DNA from: Chitinophaga agrisoli
GTDB lineage: Bacteria; Bacteroidota; Bacteroidia; Chitinophagales; Chitinophagaceae
Assembly: GCF_008386695.1 (NCBI RefSeq)
Contig: NZ_VUOC01000003.1
Coordinates: 792,421 to 856,420, forward strand
DNA: 64,000 nucleotides
Reading direction: 5' to 3'
Both the position numbers and the translations under genes were made by a program. Within the stretch, counting starts at the first letter, position 1. The number at the start of each line of letters is the position of its first letter. Of the stretch, positions 54,013 through 62,671 are shown in pieces. The notes below the pieces were generated by a model, which was not told the origin of the DNA, searched no databases, and saw only the letters and a list, made by a program, of their open reading frames with translations.

Positions 54013-54501
54013 TTATGGTAAAATAGCCGGCTTTTGCGCTAAAATATACCGGATCCTGGCGTTTTGCTGCAGGGTATCGATGCCAGGAGCAGGGCTAAGC
54101 GCCTGACCCTCATACTGTTTATAGCTTATATCATCAGCGGTAGCGCCCTTTTTTACCATTTCTACTGTCAGCAGCTCCCCGGGAATATTAGCGCCATACC
54201 AGCGTTTATCTTCCTGCTGTTTCCAGGTAATGAGGGCCAGCACACTGCCGGCCGGGTATTGGTTATCAGTGCTGTCAACAACATAGTCAAAGGCGGTAGC
54301 ATTGCCGTATAAGGTGCTCATGGTGCCGGTCTTGCGGTTCACAGAAGATGTGATCACTTTCAGGCCCATTTTATTAAAATCAAAAGCGGCTGGCAGGGAA
54401 GCTGCTTTGTTCAGCTGCCCGGCATCTTCTAATACAGGGGCAGTGCAGGCCGCCAGGGATAATATGATGATAACAGGCGCTATGATGTGCAATAGTTTCA
54501 T
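54013..54501 (-). CDS. P460-like lipoprotein without a heme motif
   Basis: A 162-aa lipoprotein (lipobox LAAC, C19) with a cytochrome P460-like fold (KTGTMSTLYGNATAFDYV, YPAGSVLALITWKQQED, GELLTVEMVKKG). The C-terminal CxxCH that would attach heme in true P460 is absent; no CxxC occurs after the lipobox. The adjacent gene 54507 encodes a P460-like domain with a heme motif, so this may be a duplicated, heme-less partner. Function unknown. Confidence 0.72.
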   Translation of the reverse strand: MKLLHIIAPVIIILSLAACTAPVLEDAGQLNKAASLPAAFDFNKMGLKVITSSVNRKTGTMSTLYGNATAFDYVVDSTDNQYPAGSVLALITWKQQEDKRWYGANIPGELLTVEMVKKGATADDISYKQYEGQALSPAPGIDTLQQNARIRYILAQKPAILP

Positions 54502-54506
54502 TTGGT

Positions 54507-55466
54507 TTACTGTTTAACAGGCATGGTGAAAACAAGATCATTATCCTTCATGGGCCGGTGGCAGTTGATACATTCTGTGCTGAATGTAATGCTCTTCCCA
54601 TAAGGCTTCAGTTGCGGCGTTAGCCAGCGCGCCCAGCCCCAGCCACCGGTGGAGGCATATTTCTTATCATCTTTGATCATGTACTCTATCTGCTTAAAAG
54701 CGCCGGAATGCACATTGCCGTCCGCATCCTGCAGCTGGTCCCAGGCTACTTTGGCAAAGATGGTACCATTGGGCCAGGGGTTGATATGGCCTTCCTGTAT
54801 GGCTTTAATGGCAATATCATTACCATAGATAACACGCAGGGTATTATTATCTATACGGTCTGTGGTGCTAACTACCTGCCAGTTTTTATAGTCTGGTATG
54901 TATGCAATGCCATTTAAGGCTGGTTGTACGTTTGAAATATGCCTGGCGGAACCTTTAAATCCCTGTACCTGCTCATTTACGGCGGCCAGTTTGGCGCTAT
55001 CCGCAACAGGCAGGTGTATCATACTACCCAGGTAATTCTTTAATGTATTAATGTCTTCTTTGGAAAGCCTGGCCTCCCGGTGCACGAAGGCATAATCTGA
55101 TAGCGGCATAGCGCCATTCTCTATCTGGCTAAAACATTCAAATAACTTACCTTTCTGCTGTACGGTGGTGAGGCTGTCCCAGTTGGAGAAATTCAGGGCT
55201 TTGCGGCCATCCTTTATATGCTCCGCCACCCGCCAATAGGCAGGAGCCAGCTGGTCGTACCAGCGTAGCTGCGTTTGGTTGGAATGGCAGTCATAACAGG
55301 CCCTTTGCAACAGGGTTTTCACTTCCGCAGGGGCTTGCAGATCGCCGGTAACAGGCTGGCGGGGCAATTCCGGCCGTATAAACTGCATGCATATAAAACA
55401 AAGCAGGAGTAGTCCCAGTATCAGGAGGCCCCTTTTTGAAGGCCGTTTCCGGGGTAGTGCATTCAT
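54507..55466 (-). CDS. Membrane-anchored heme-binding / cytochrome P460-type protein
   Basis: The 319-aa protein has an N-terminal transmembrane helix (about residues 13-30), a heme-binding domain with CYDCH (C57, C60, H61; HSNQTQLRWYDQLAPAYW), and a C-terminal P460-like domain ending in a second CxxCH (CINCH, followed by RPMKDNDLVF). Two c-type heme sites are therefore visible. It probably works in periplasmic electron transfer or oxidation. The gap to the following P460-like gene is 5 bp, so they form an operon. Confidence 0.85.
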   Translation of the reverse strand: MNALPRKRPSKRGLLILGLLLLCFICMQFIRPELPRQPVTGDLQAPAEVKTLLQRACYDCHSNQTQLRWYDQLAPAYWRVAEHIKDGRKALNFSNWDSLTTVQQKGKLFECFSQIENGAMPLSDYAFVHREARLSKEDINTLKNYLGSMIHLPVADSAKLAAVNEQVQGFKGSARHISNVQPALNGIAYIPDYKNWQVVSTTDRIDNNTLRVIYGNDIAIKAIQEGHINPWPNGTIFAKVAWDQLQDADGNVHSGAFKQIEYMIKDDKKYASTGGWGWARWLTPQLKPYGKSITFSTECINCHRPMKDNDLVFTMPVKQ

Positions 55467-55590
55467 ATGGGAGAACTTTTATGCAAAGAAAGGATATCTG
55501 CGAACACAGAGAAGCAATATCACCTATAATGGGTAGATTCATAGCCCAAAAGGACAAAATGAGGGTTGAAACTTTTATTTTTACAGCACT

Positions 55591-56172
55591 ATGTTTGAAC
55601 AGATCGATAATTCCGTTTCCAGGCATATCCAGCTTACGCAGGAAGAGCTGCAGCTGTTCCACGACCTTTTACAATACAAAAAGGTAAAGAAAAAGCAGTT
55701 CCTGCTGCAGGAAGGGGAGGTGTGCAATTTTGAGGCGTATATATTAAAAGGCTGTATCCGTTCCTACTACTTGAATAAGGAGGGTACGGAAACCATCCTG
55801 GCCTTTGCCGTGGAAGACTGGTGGGTAAGCGACCTATCCAGCTTTGCAGAGCAAAAACCTTCCAATATGTTCATAGAAACCGTGGAAGACTGCGAACTGC
55901 TCTCCATCGACTATCAAAGCAAAGTGGAGCTGTTTGAGAAAGCGCCCAAGTTCGAAAAGTATTACCGCCTGCTGGTACAACGCTCCCTGGGTGTGCTGCA
56001 GCAGCGTTTTTACGCTTCTATTTCCCAAACGGCGGAAGAACGGTACCTGGCCTTTATGGAAAAGTACCCCCATATTGCACAACGGGTGCCGCAGCACCAG
56101 ATAGCCCGTTACCTGGGCGTTTCCCCGGAATTTCTCTCCAAAGTGCGGAGCAATATGTATAAAAAGTTATAA
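55591..56172 (+). CDS. Crp/Fnr-family transcriptional regulator
   Basis: The 193-aa product has a cyclic-nucleotide-binding-like beta-roll (about residues 22-115; LLQEGEVCNFEAYILKG) and a C-terminal helix-turn-helix (HQIARYLGVSPEFLSKVRSN). No iron-sulfur cysteine cluster of Fnr type is seen. Bacteroidota members of this type often respond to unknown ligands. It is divergent from the P460 operon (124 bp between), which it might control. Confidence 0.86.
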   Translation: MFEQIDNSVSRHIQLTQEELQLFHDLLQYKKVKKKQFLLQEGEVCNFEAYILKGCIRSYYLNKEGTETILAFAVEDWWVSDLSSFAEQKPSNMFIETVEDCELLSIDYQSKVELFEKAPKFEKYYRLLVQRSLGVLQQRFYASISQTAEERYLAFMEKYPHIAQRVPQHQIARYLGVSPEFLSKVRSNMYKKL

Positions 56173-56176
56173 AGCT

Positions 56177-56184
56177 TATTTTTG
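56177..56184 (+). promoter_or_regulatory. TAnnTTTG element before trmH-like gene
   Basis: TATTTTTG, 18 nt before the ATG and just after the Crp gene's stop codon. TTTG upstream at the right distance is not obvious. Confidence 0.45.
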
Positions 56185-56202
56185 CGCCCATAAAACTGAA
56201 TT

Positions 56203-56796
56203 ATGACACCGGAACGCAGGGAACGACTAACAGGAGTGTTAAACAAACGCCAGCCAGACCTTACCGTAGTACTGGAAAATGTGCAGGACCCGCACAATAT
56301 ATCCGCCGTAATGCGCACCTGCGACGCCGTAGGCATCCAGGAGATCTATGTGCTCAATAACAAAATACCGCGGCATAAGAAATGGGGCGCCAAAAGCTCT
56401 TCCAGTGCGGCTAAATGGTTAACTATCCACCAGTTTTCCGATGCGGCGGAATGTATGGCCGCCCTGCGTAGCAAATACAAAAAGATCTTTACCACGCACC
56501 TGGCTGCCGATGCGGTAAGCCTGTATGATATTGAGTTTACCGGCTCTGTGGCGCTGGTATTTGGTAATGAGCATGCGGGCGTAAGCGATGAGATCCGCGC
56601 CCTGGCAGATGGCAATTTCATCATCCCGCAAATGGGTATCATCCGCTCCCTCAATATTTCCGTGGCCTGCGCAGTTAGCATTTACGAAGCGCTGCGGCAA
56701 AAAACGCAGGCCGGCCACTATGAGCAGGCCCGCTTGCCAGAGGCCCAGTATAATGAGCTTTGGGAACGATGGAGCAATAATTTCAGCGAAGAATAA
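56203..56796 (+). CDS. TrmH/SpoU-family RNA methyltransferase
   Basis: The 197-aa protein has the SpoU knot motifs: motif 1 with LENVQDPHNISAVMRTCDAVG, motif 2 ALVFGNEHAGVS and motif 3 SLNISVACAVSIYEA. It should methylate a ribose in tRNA or rRNA with S-adenosylmethionine; the residue is probably tRNA Gm18 because of the short TrmH-like length, but this is inference. Not linked in function to its neighbours. Confidence 0.9.
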   Translation: MTPERRERLTGVLNKRQPDLTVVLENVQDPHNISAVMRTCDAVGIQEIYVLNNKIPRHKKWGAKSSSSAAKWLTIHQFSDAAECMAALRSKYKKIFTTHLAADAVSLYDIEFTGSVALVFGNEHAGVSDEIRALADGNFIIPQMGIIRSLNISVACAVSIYEALRQKTQAGHYEQARLPEAQYNELWERWSNNFSEE

Positions 56797-56845
56797 TACA
56801 AAGGCGGCCATGGCTGCCTTTTTTTATGCCTATACCCCATTCTCC

Positions 56846-56877
56846 TTTGCTCAGTTTAAAATAATAAACTAACTTTG
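56846..56877 (+). promoter_or_regulatory. Promoter of the MarR-type gene
   Basis: TTTG (56846-56849), 20 nt, TAACTTTG (56870-56877), a full consensus. The start point would be near 56883, inside a direct repeat. Confidence 0.75.
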
Positions 56878-56883
56878 TAAAGC

Positions 56884-56906
56884 TACTTTATTAATTTACT
56901 TTATTA
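56884..56906 (+). promoter_or_regulatory. Direct repeat, candidate operator
   Basis: TACTTTATTA at 56884-56893 and again at 56897-56906, 13 bp apart, between promoter and MarR start codon. Such placement suits autorepression by the MarR product; binding is not shown. Confidence 0.5.
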
Positions 56907-56908
56907 TC

Positions 56909-57343
56909 ATGAAGAGTTCGCAAGACATAGCCCTGGCAACGGAGGTACGGACCGCCCTTTCCCGGTTGATACGCCAGCTGCGTAAGCAGGTAGCCAATCA
57001 CCCGCTATCTATCACGGAACATGCTACCCTGGCATTGCTGGATCAGCATGAGCAACTATTACCCTCAGAGCTGGCAGCTATGGAAAAAGTAACCGCGCAG
57101 GCCATGTCTCAAAGCCTTAATAAGATGGAAGAGCTGGGGTATATAAAAAGAACGCCTTCGGCGGATGATAAGCGCAAGGTGCATGTATCCCTGAGCAAGG
57201 AAGGCAGCCAGGTGCTGGCCGCCGTGCGCAGTAACCGCTCGGAATGGCTGGCTGGCGCTATGTCCGCACTGCTAACGGCAGATGAGAAAAAAGTGCTGAA
57301 ACAGGCTGCCGGCATTATACAGAAGCTGGCAGATCATGAGTAA
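56909..57343 (+). CDS. MarR-family transcriptional regulator
   Basis: The 144-aa protein has the MarR winged helix (LPSELAAMEKVTAQAMSQSLNKMEELGYIKR and the wing SADDKRKVHVSLSKEG). It lies 47 bp upstream of an MFS exporter gene in the same direction, the classical arrangement for a drug-responsive repressor and its target. A full promoter and a direct repeat sit just before its start codon. Confidence 0.9.
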   Translation: MKSSQDIALATEVRTALSRLIRQLRKQVANHPLSITEHATLALLDQHEQLLPSELAAMEKVTAQAMSQSLNKMEELGYIKRTPSADDKRKVHVSLSKEGSQVLAAVRSNRSEWLAGAMSALLTADEKKVLKQAAGIIQKLADHE

Positions 57344-57389
57344 AAAGACCGCTGCAGGCACATCCGCCGGCAGTTAAAAATATGATGAA

Positions 57390-58646
57390 TTGAAACCGTC
57401 CGAACTATTCCGTTCACTTAGATCACGTAACTACCGGTTATATTTTACCGGGCAAACCATCTCGCTCATCGGTACGTGGATGCAGCGTATGGCGGTGAGC
57501 TGGCTGGTATTCCGGCTTACCCATTCCTCCCTCATGCTGGGGATCGTAAGCTTTGCGGGGCTTATACCCGCTATGCTGTTCTCCCCCTACGCAGGCACCT
57601 TATCAGACCGGCATAGCCGCTACCGCATCCTGCTCATCTCCCAGATAGCCTCTATGATGCAATCCGGGCTGCTGGCTGCGCTTGTATTGCTCAAGTATTA
57701 TAACATGACGGCTATTATCCTGCTTAGCATTGCGCAGGGTGTTATCAATGCTTTTGATATCACCTCCCGGCAATCGCTGATGGTAGACCTGATAGATAAT
57801 AAAGAAGACCTGCCAAACGCCATAGGCCTCAACTCCTCTATGGTGAACCTGGCCCGGCTCTTAGGTCCCGCCATTGCGGGAGTGATCCTAAGCGTTTTTG
57901 GCGAAGGCATCTGTTTCCTCATAGACTTCCTCACCTTTATTGCCGTGATCGTATCCCTGCTGATGATGAAACTGAACCTGGCGCCGCCTGAACGCAAAAA
58001 TACAAGTGTATGGCAGGGCCTGAAAGAGGGGTACAGTTACCTGCAGCTGGTGCCTAAGGTACGCGCCGCCATCCTGATGCTGGGGGCCGCCGGTATTTTC
58101 CTGATGTCTTTTAACACCCTCACCCCCGTTTTTGCCAAAGATGTTTTTGGGGGCGATGCGGAAACATATAGCTGGTTTGCCAGCATTACGGGTCTTGGGG
58201 CCCTGGGTAGCGCTATTTACCTGGCCGGTCTTAAACCCGGTAAGGATATGTTAAAGATCATAGGTGTGGCAGGCGCCGTGTTTGCGCTGAGCGTTATCAT
58301 GTTTTCCCGGGTAGGATCGCTGCCGCTGGCCTTATTCTTTATTATGTTATCCGGCGCCGGCATGATGGCCGTTATTGCCGCTACCAATACATATGTACAA
58401 ACCAATGTGCCCGGACATATGCGTGGCCGCATGATCAGCTACTACGCCATGGCCTTCCAGGGCGCACTGCCGGTAGGCAGCCTGCTTACCGGGGTGGTGG
58501 CCCATCATATTGGCGCCCCGCGTACCGTATTATTCCAGGGCCTGGCAGGCCTGCTCTGCGTAATTATTTTTATATGGGGCATCCGCAGAAGCCGCCGCCG
58601 TCAGGCAGAACAGTTACAACCCGCATACAGTGAAACCATCGTTTAA
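57390..58646 (+). CDS. MFS exporter, TTG start
   Basis: The 418-aa transporter has about twelve transmembrane helices, the motif SDRHSRYRILLIS after helix 2 and a central loop with PPERKNTSVWQGLKEG, like MFS_3 drug exporters. The only start that keeps the conserved N-terminus (KPSELFRSLRSRNYRLYFTGQ) is the TTG at 57390; nearby ATGs are out of frame and end at once (ATGATGAATTGA). A weak start codon may keep translation low. It is probably controlled by the upstream MarR regulator. Confidence 0.88.
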   Translation: MKPSELFRSLRSRNYRLYFTGQTISLIGTWMQRMAVSWLVFRLTHSSLMLGIVSFAGLIPAMLFSPYAGTLSDRHSRYRILLISQIASMMQSGLLAALVLLKYYNMTAIILLSIAQGVINAFDITSRQSLMVDLIDNKEDLPNAIGLNSSMVNLARLLGPAIAGVILSVFGEGICFLIDFLTFIAVIVSLLMMKLNLAPPERKNTSVWQGLKEGYSYLQLVPKVRAAILMLGAAGIFLMSFNTLTPVFAKDVFGGDAETYSWFASITGLGALGSAIYLAGLKPGKDMLKIIGVAGAVFALSVIMFSRVGSLPLALFFIMLSGAGMMAVIAATNTYVQTNVPGHMRGRMISYYAMAFQGALPVGSLLTGVVAHHIGAPRTVLFQGLAGLLCVIIFIWGIRRSRRRQAEQLQPAYSETIV

Positions 58647-58680
58647 GTCACAACAAACTTCTATCTAAAAACTAAGTGTT

Positions 58681-59250
58681 ATGGCCATTACAGCATTGGA
58701 CAAACAGACCGCCCTTGTAATCATTGACCTGCAGAAAGGCATAGTGGGCATGGAAACAGTACCGCCTGCGGCAACAGTTGTTGCCAACGCCATCGCCCTG
58801 ATACAGGCATTCAGGAAAGAAAACCTGCCTGTTGTGGCAGTGAACGTAAGCTTTGCACCCGATTTTTCAGACGCCATCCGTACACGTAATGAAAAGGGTG
58901 GTTTTGCGCCGCCGGCCGGCTGGGATGAGCTGATCCCCGAGCTGGACCTGCAGCCTTCAGACATCCGCATCACGAAACGGAACTGGAGCGCTTTTTACGG
59001 CACCGCCCTGGACCTGCACCTGCGCCGCCGGGGTATTACCAACATTGTACTCTGCGGCATTGCCACCAGCATTGGCGTAGAAGGTACTGCCAGAAGCGCG
59101 CACGAAAGGGCCTACAACGTAACCTTTGCCAGCGACGCCATGAGCGACTCCCTACAGAGTGCCCAGGAGCATAGCCTAAAAGTTATTTTCCCCAGGATAG
59201 GGGAGGTAGGTACCACAGAAGAGATCATACGCCTGCTACAGGCTCGTTAA
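58681..59250 (+). CDS. Isochorismatase-like hydrolase with Gly at the nucleophile position
   Basis: The 189-aa protein belongs to the isochorismatase/cysteine-hydrolase superfamily: catalytic Asp D16 (IIDLQKG), Lys K99 (ITKRNWSAFYGT) and the loop GIATSIGVEGTAR. In amidohydrolase members the position of G132 is the nucleophilic Cys; Gly is found in true isochorismatases such as EntB and PhzD. The reaction is therefore more likely vinyl-ether hydrolysis than amide cleavage. It lies after the MarR/MFS pair, perhaps in one operon (34-bp gap). Confidence 0.85.
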   Translation: MAITALDKQTALVIIDLQKGIVGMETVPPAATVVANAIALIQAFRKENLPVVAVNVSFAPDFSDAIRTRNEKGGFAPPAGWDELIPELDLQPSDIRITKRNWSAFYGTALDLHLRRRGITNIVLCGIATSIGVEGTARSAHERAYNVTFASDAMSDSLQSAQEHSLKVIFPRIGEVGTTEEIIRLLQAR

Positions 59251-59275
59251 GCCTAAAGCGGGTTGCCGCGAAGAG

Positions 59276-59307
59276 AGGCTGTATCCGTATGGGTGCAGCC
59301 TTTCTTT
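59276..59307 (+). terminator. Terminator after isochorismatase-like gene
   Basis: AGGCTGTATCC, loop GTAT, GGGTGCAGCCT with two G-T pairs, then TTCTTT. An 11-pair stem. Confidence 0.8.
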
Positions 59308-59320
59308 AATACATCTGTTC

Positions 59321-59352
59321 ATCATTAGCAAATTAGCACATCAGCACATCAT
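59321..59352. repeat. 8-mer repeat single arm (TGYTRATR family), fourth locus
   Basis: ATCATTAGCA AATTAGCACATCAGCACATC, the reverse complement of GATGTGCTGATGTGCTAATT-type arrays found at 6.5, 32.2 and 42.6 kb. Only one arm is seen here; the upstream side is a terminator. Confidence 0.7.
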
Positions 59353-59473
59353 CCAGGCAGCTAATCTCCGGTTTCAGGCCTTTTTAATCCCGGTTCATCC
59401 CCATAACCTTGATGCACTCAAAGATTTATGTTAGATTCAGGATTTTAACAGCAAAAACACAGGCAATTTTATC

Positions 59474-60721
59474 ATGATGGGGCGTTTTTACCGGTTCATA
59501 TGTCTTGCAGCCATACTATGCTGTGTATTATTGAATTCGGCCAGCGCCCAATACCAGGGGTATATTTATGCGGAAATCGTATTAAAGAATAAAGACACCT
59601 ATACCGGCCCCATAAAATGGAGTGGCGGCCAGCGGCAATGGAACGATGTACTCACCGCCGTTAAAAGCAGCAACCGGGATATCCTGCAATACCTGGATAA
59701 ATCACAGCTCAAAAAACTAAGCAACGAAGACGACCCGGACAAAATAGACTGGCAATTTATGAACCTCTGGCGGGACAAGCTGCCCAAACGGAAAAAAGAA
59801 GCATTATGCCGGTTTGGGGATATTGACTTTATCCATGTTACCGGCTCAGATAAGGCGCAATTGTACCTGAAGAACGGGTACAAGCTCCGGGTAGAACCGC
59901 ACAGGGATGATGAAAAGCAGCTGGGCGGTAACATTGTTGTTTATGTCAACGGTGATTCCAAAACCCTCAAATGGGACGAGATCAGCCGCATAAATTTTAA
60001 ACCCACCCCGGAAAACCTGGGGCAACCGCTCTGGAAGCCGCTCTACGGAACAGTCAATACCACCGCCGGTCCGCTTACCGGGTTTATACAATGGAATACC
60101 TATAAATACCTGGCCGCCCATCAGCTCACCGGGCAAACTGCTGATGGTAACACCGTAAAATATGCATTTGCCTATATGGCGGCCATTGAGAAACAGGGGG
60201 ATAAAGCGCTGGTAAAACTCCGCACCGGTAAGGATATCTTATTAGGCAACGCATCAGATGTAGACCCGGATAACCGCGGTATTGCAGTTATGCATCCCAT
60301 ATACGGCAGGGTACTGGTAACCTGGAAAGCATTTATATCCTTTACGCCGGAAGAGCCGCCCGCAACGGGGTTTGCTTATACAGACTACCCCAGCCACGGG
60401 CGTATAGCTGCCAGCGTGCTTACTACAGAAGGTAAAGTATACGAAGGAACCTGTACATTTGACCTGGACGAAGAATGGGATATAGAAATGCTGGAGGGGA
60501 ATAAAGATGGCCTGTTCTACCAGGTCCCCTTTTATTATGTCAGCAAGATCACACCCTATAAACGGCATTATTCCCAGGTTACGCTAAAAGATAAAAGAAC
60601 CTTGCTGCTGGGATGGGATAATGATGTTAGCGATAAGAACTGGGGTGTGATGATCTGGTTGCCCAATAAAGAGCATCAGTATATTCCCTGGAATAAAATA
60701 AGCGAAATCTCTTTCAGGTAA
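59474..60721 (+). CDS. Large exported protein of unknown function
   Basis: The 415-aa product has a signal peptide (FICLAAILCCVLLNSASAQ, cleavage after AQ at about residue 26; the second Met at 59477 is an equally possible start). It contains several alike beta-rich segments with a G-x-I-x-W type core (TGPIKWSGG, GNIVVYVNG, GFIQWNTYK, GTCTFDLDEEW), suggesting internal repeats. No known domain. It ends 3 bp before a histidine kinase gene, so it may be part of the same operon and possibly its ligand-binding partner. Confidence 0.72.
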   Translation: MMGRFYRFICLAAILCCVLLNSASAQYQGYIYAEIVLKNKDTYTGPIKWSGGQRQWNDVLTAVKSSNRDILQYLDKSQLKKLSNEDDPDKIDWQFMNLWRDKLPKRKKEALCRFGDIDFIHVTGSDKAQLYLKNGYKLRVEPHRDDEKQLGGNIVVYVNGDSKTLKWDEISRINFKPTPENLGQPLWKPLYGTVNTTAGPLTGFIQWNTYKYLAAHQLTGQTADGNTVKYAFAYMAAIEKQGDKALVKLRTGKDILLGNASDVDPDNRGIAVMHPIYGRVLVTWKAFISFTPEEPPATGFAYTDYPSHGRIAASVLTTEGKVYEGTCTFDLDEEWDIEMLEGNKDGLFYQVPFYYVSKITPYKRHYSQVTLKDKRTLLLGWDNDVSDKNWGVMIWLPNKEHQYIPWNKISEISFR

Positions 60722-60724
60722 GCC

Positions 60725-61756
60725 ATGAGTAAAGGAATTAGAAAACCGCTGATCTATTTGATCTCCCTCCTGATCCTGGCAGGCATCGCTTTCCTGGGCT
60801 ATAACGCTTACTATGAACAGGTGGAGGCCTACGAGGTGGCGGCGCTGATCTGGATCTTTACCGTCATCATGCTGCTCTGGCTGGGTAACCGGTATATTTA
60901 CCAGGTGCTGGATAAGGATGTGTCCTGGTTAAGGCATCCTACCCGGCGTTTTTTTATACAACTGGCGGCCAGCGGCCTGTATTCCCTGCTTTGTATCAAT
61001 CTTACCTATTATCTCTTTAAGATCACCACCAACAGTACCCCGCCAGACCCCGCCCAGGTATTAGTCTTGAATGTATATGGCCTGCTGTTTATCATACCCG
61101 TATTATCTGTCAATTTCGGCATCTATTTTATGATGCAGTGGAAAAAAGCCCAGGTGCAGGCAAATCAGCTAAAAGAGGATAACCTGCAGGCCCAGCTTAA
61201 TTCCCTGCGTATGCAGCTGGACCCGCATTTCCTGTTCAATAACCTGAATGTGCTGGCCAGCCTTATAGATAAAGACAAACAGGAGGCGCAGTCTTTCCTG
61301 GATAAGTTTGCGGATGTATACCGCTATGTACTGCAATACAAAAAAGAAGAGCTGGTGCCGCTGCATACGGAACTGGATTTCATTAAGGCTTATGGCTATC
61401 TGCTAAAAAAACGGTTCGGGGATGCGGTGCTCATGGAGATGCCTACGCCGCAGGATATTGATGCTAACTACTTTATTCCCCCCTTATCCTTACAGATGCT
61501 GATGGAGAATGCCGTAAAACATAACATTATTTCCAAAGATGATCCGTTACGCATCCAGGTATACCTGGAAGGGAAGGAGTGGGTGATCGTAAAGAACACC
61601 TATCAGCCTATACCCCGCGAGGCGCTGATGGGGTCCGGCACCGGCTTAGACAATATCCGTAAGCGCTACCAGTATTTATCCGCTTTTCCTGTAGATGTAA
61701 GTTGTGATAACCGGTTTTTTACAGTAAAATTGCCTTTACTGGAGATAGAAGAATAA
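60725..61756 (+). CDS. LytS/YehU-type sensor histidine kinase
   Basis: The 343-aa protein has four transmembrane helices (about residues 8-28, 38-58, 78-100, 112-130) and a His_kinase/HATPase module in the C-terminal half. The phospho-acceptor is in LDPHFLFNNLNVLASLI, and the ATP-binding part has MENAVKHNI and GSGTGLDNIRKRY. It pairs with the LytTR response regulator encoded 12 bp later. No extracytoplasmic sensing domain is visible, so it may sense within the membrane. Confidence 0.92.
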   Translation: MSKGIRKPLIYLISLLILAGIAFLGYNAYYEQVEAYEVAALIWIFTVIMLLWLGNRYIYQVLDKDVSWLRHPTRRFFIQLAASGLYSLLCINLTYYLFKITTNSTPPDPAQVLVLNVYGLLFIIPVLSVNFGIYFMMQWKKAQVQANQLKEDNLQAQLNSLRMQLDPHFLFNNLNVLASLIDKDKQEAQSFLDKFADVYRYVLQYKKEELVPLHTELDFIKAYGYLLKKRFGDAVLMEMPTPQDIDANYFIPPLSLQMLMENAVKHNIISKDDPLRIQVYLEGKEWVIVKNTYQPIPREALMGSGTGLDNIRKRYQYLSAFPVDVSCDNRFFTVKLPLLEIEE

Positions 61757-61768
61757 ATCTTGCCGCAA

Positions 61769-62536
61769 ATGGAGATATTAATAATCGAAGACGAGGAACC
61801 CGCAGCGGAAAGGCTTACGGAGTTATTAAAACAATATGACGCCGGTATCAGGCCGCTGGCCATCCTGCCTTCTGTGCAGGCAGCCGTAAAGTGGTTTAAT
61901 GAGCATCCACAGCCAGACCTGGTGCTGCTGGATATCCATTTGTCAGACGGCCTGTGTTTCGAGATCTTCAAACAGGTAAAAGTAAAATGCCCCATTATTT
62001 TCTGTACCGCCTATGATCAATACGTGCTCGATGCTTTCCAGGTGCATAGCATAGATTACCTCTTAAAACCCGTACAATACCAGAAGCTGGAGAAAAGCCT
62101 GCAAAAGATGGAAGAGATCCGCTCGCACGCCAAATCCGCCATCAGCGAGGTGCAGTTCAGCGATATCATCAACATCATTAAAACCAGCCAGCAGACCTAT
62201 AAATCCAGGTTTATGGTAAAAACGGGCACTAAGATCAAAGCCATCAAAAGTGAGGAAATAGCCTATTTCCATTCCCGTAATAAGCTCACCTTACTGGTTA
62301 GCAAAGAGCGGCAGAGTTTTCCCCTGGACTATACGCTGGATGAGCTCATGACCATGCTGGACCCCGTATCGTTCTTTCATGTTAACCGTAACCTCATCAT
62401 CCATATAGACGCTGTTAAAGAAGTACATCCCTATTTTAAAGGCCGGCTAAAGCTGGTCCTCTCCCCGGAGCACGACGAAGAAATTGTGATCAGCAGCCAG
62501 AAGACCCCCCTTTTTAAGGCCTGGCTGGATCATTGA
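61769..62536 (+). CDS. LytTR-type response regulator
   Basis: From the ATG at 61769 (a TTG at 61760 is the alternative) the product is 255 aa. The receiver domain (residues about 2-120) has the acid pair EDEE, phosphoacceptor D55 (LVLLDIHLSDG) and K at KPVQY. The LytTR DNA-binding domain (about 150-250) follows: SRFMVKTGTKIKAIKSEEIAYF and FHVNRNLIIHIDAV. It should activate genes in response to the LytS-like kinase. The secreted protein gene upstream or the pectate-lyase gene downstream are candidate targets. Confidence 0.93.
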   Translation: MEILIIEDEEPAAERLTELLKQYDAGIRPLAILPSVQAAVKWFNEHPQPDLVLLDIHLSDGLCFEIFKQVKVKCPIIFCTAYDQYVLDAFQVHSIDYLLKPVQYQKLEKSLQKMEEIRSHAKSAISEVQFSDIINIIKTSQQTYKSRFMVKTGTKIKAIKSEEIAYFHSRNKLTLLVSKERQSFPLDYTLDELMTMLDPVSFFHVNRNLIIHIDAVKEVHPYFKGRLKLVLSPEHDEEIVISSQKTPLFKAWLDH

Positions 62537-62671
62537 CCGTCTTTTTCAGGCCGCCATAATCCCGTCTCATTCATCTAATATCCAGCTACGTCAGAAATCG
62601 CTTTTTTTCTGCGGGTAAAAGCTTTTTCTTTTGAAAATATTTAGGGGACTTAAAATAAAAACCACAAATAA

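Noticed and set aside
52971-54026. Plus-strand frames opposite the AsmA gene (351 and 284 codons)
   Set aside because: Antisense shadows; composition is not that of a real protein and the AsmA frame is well supported.
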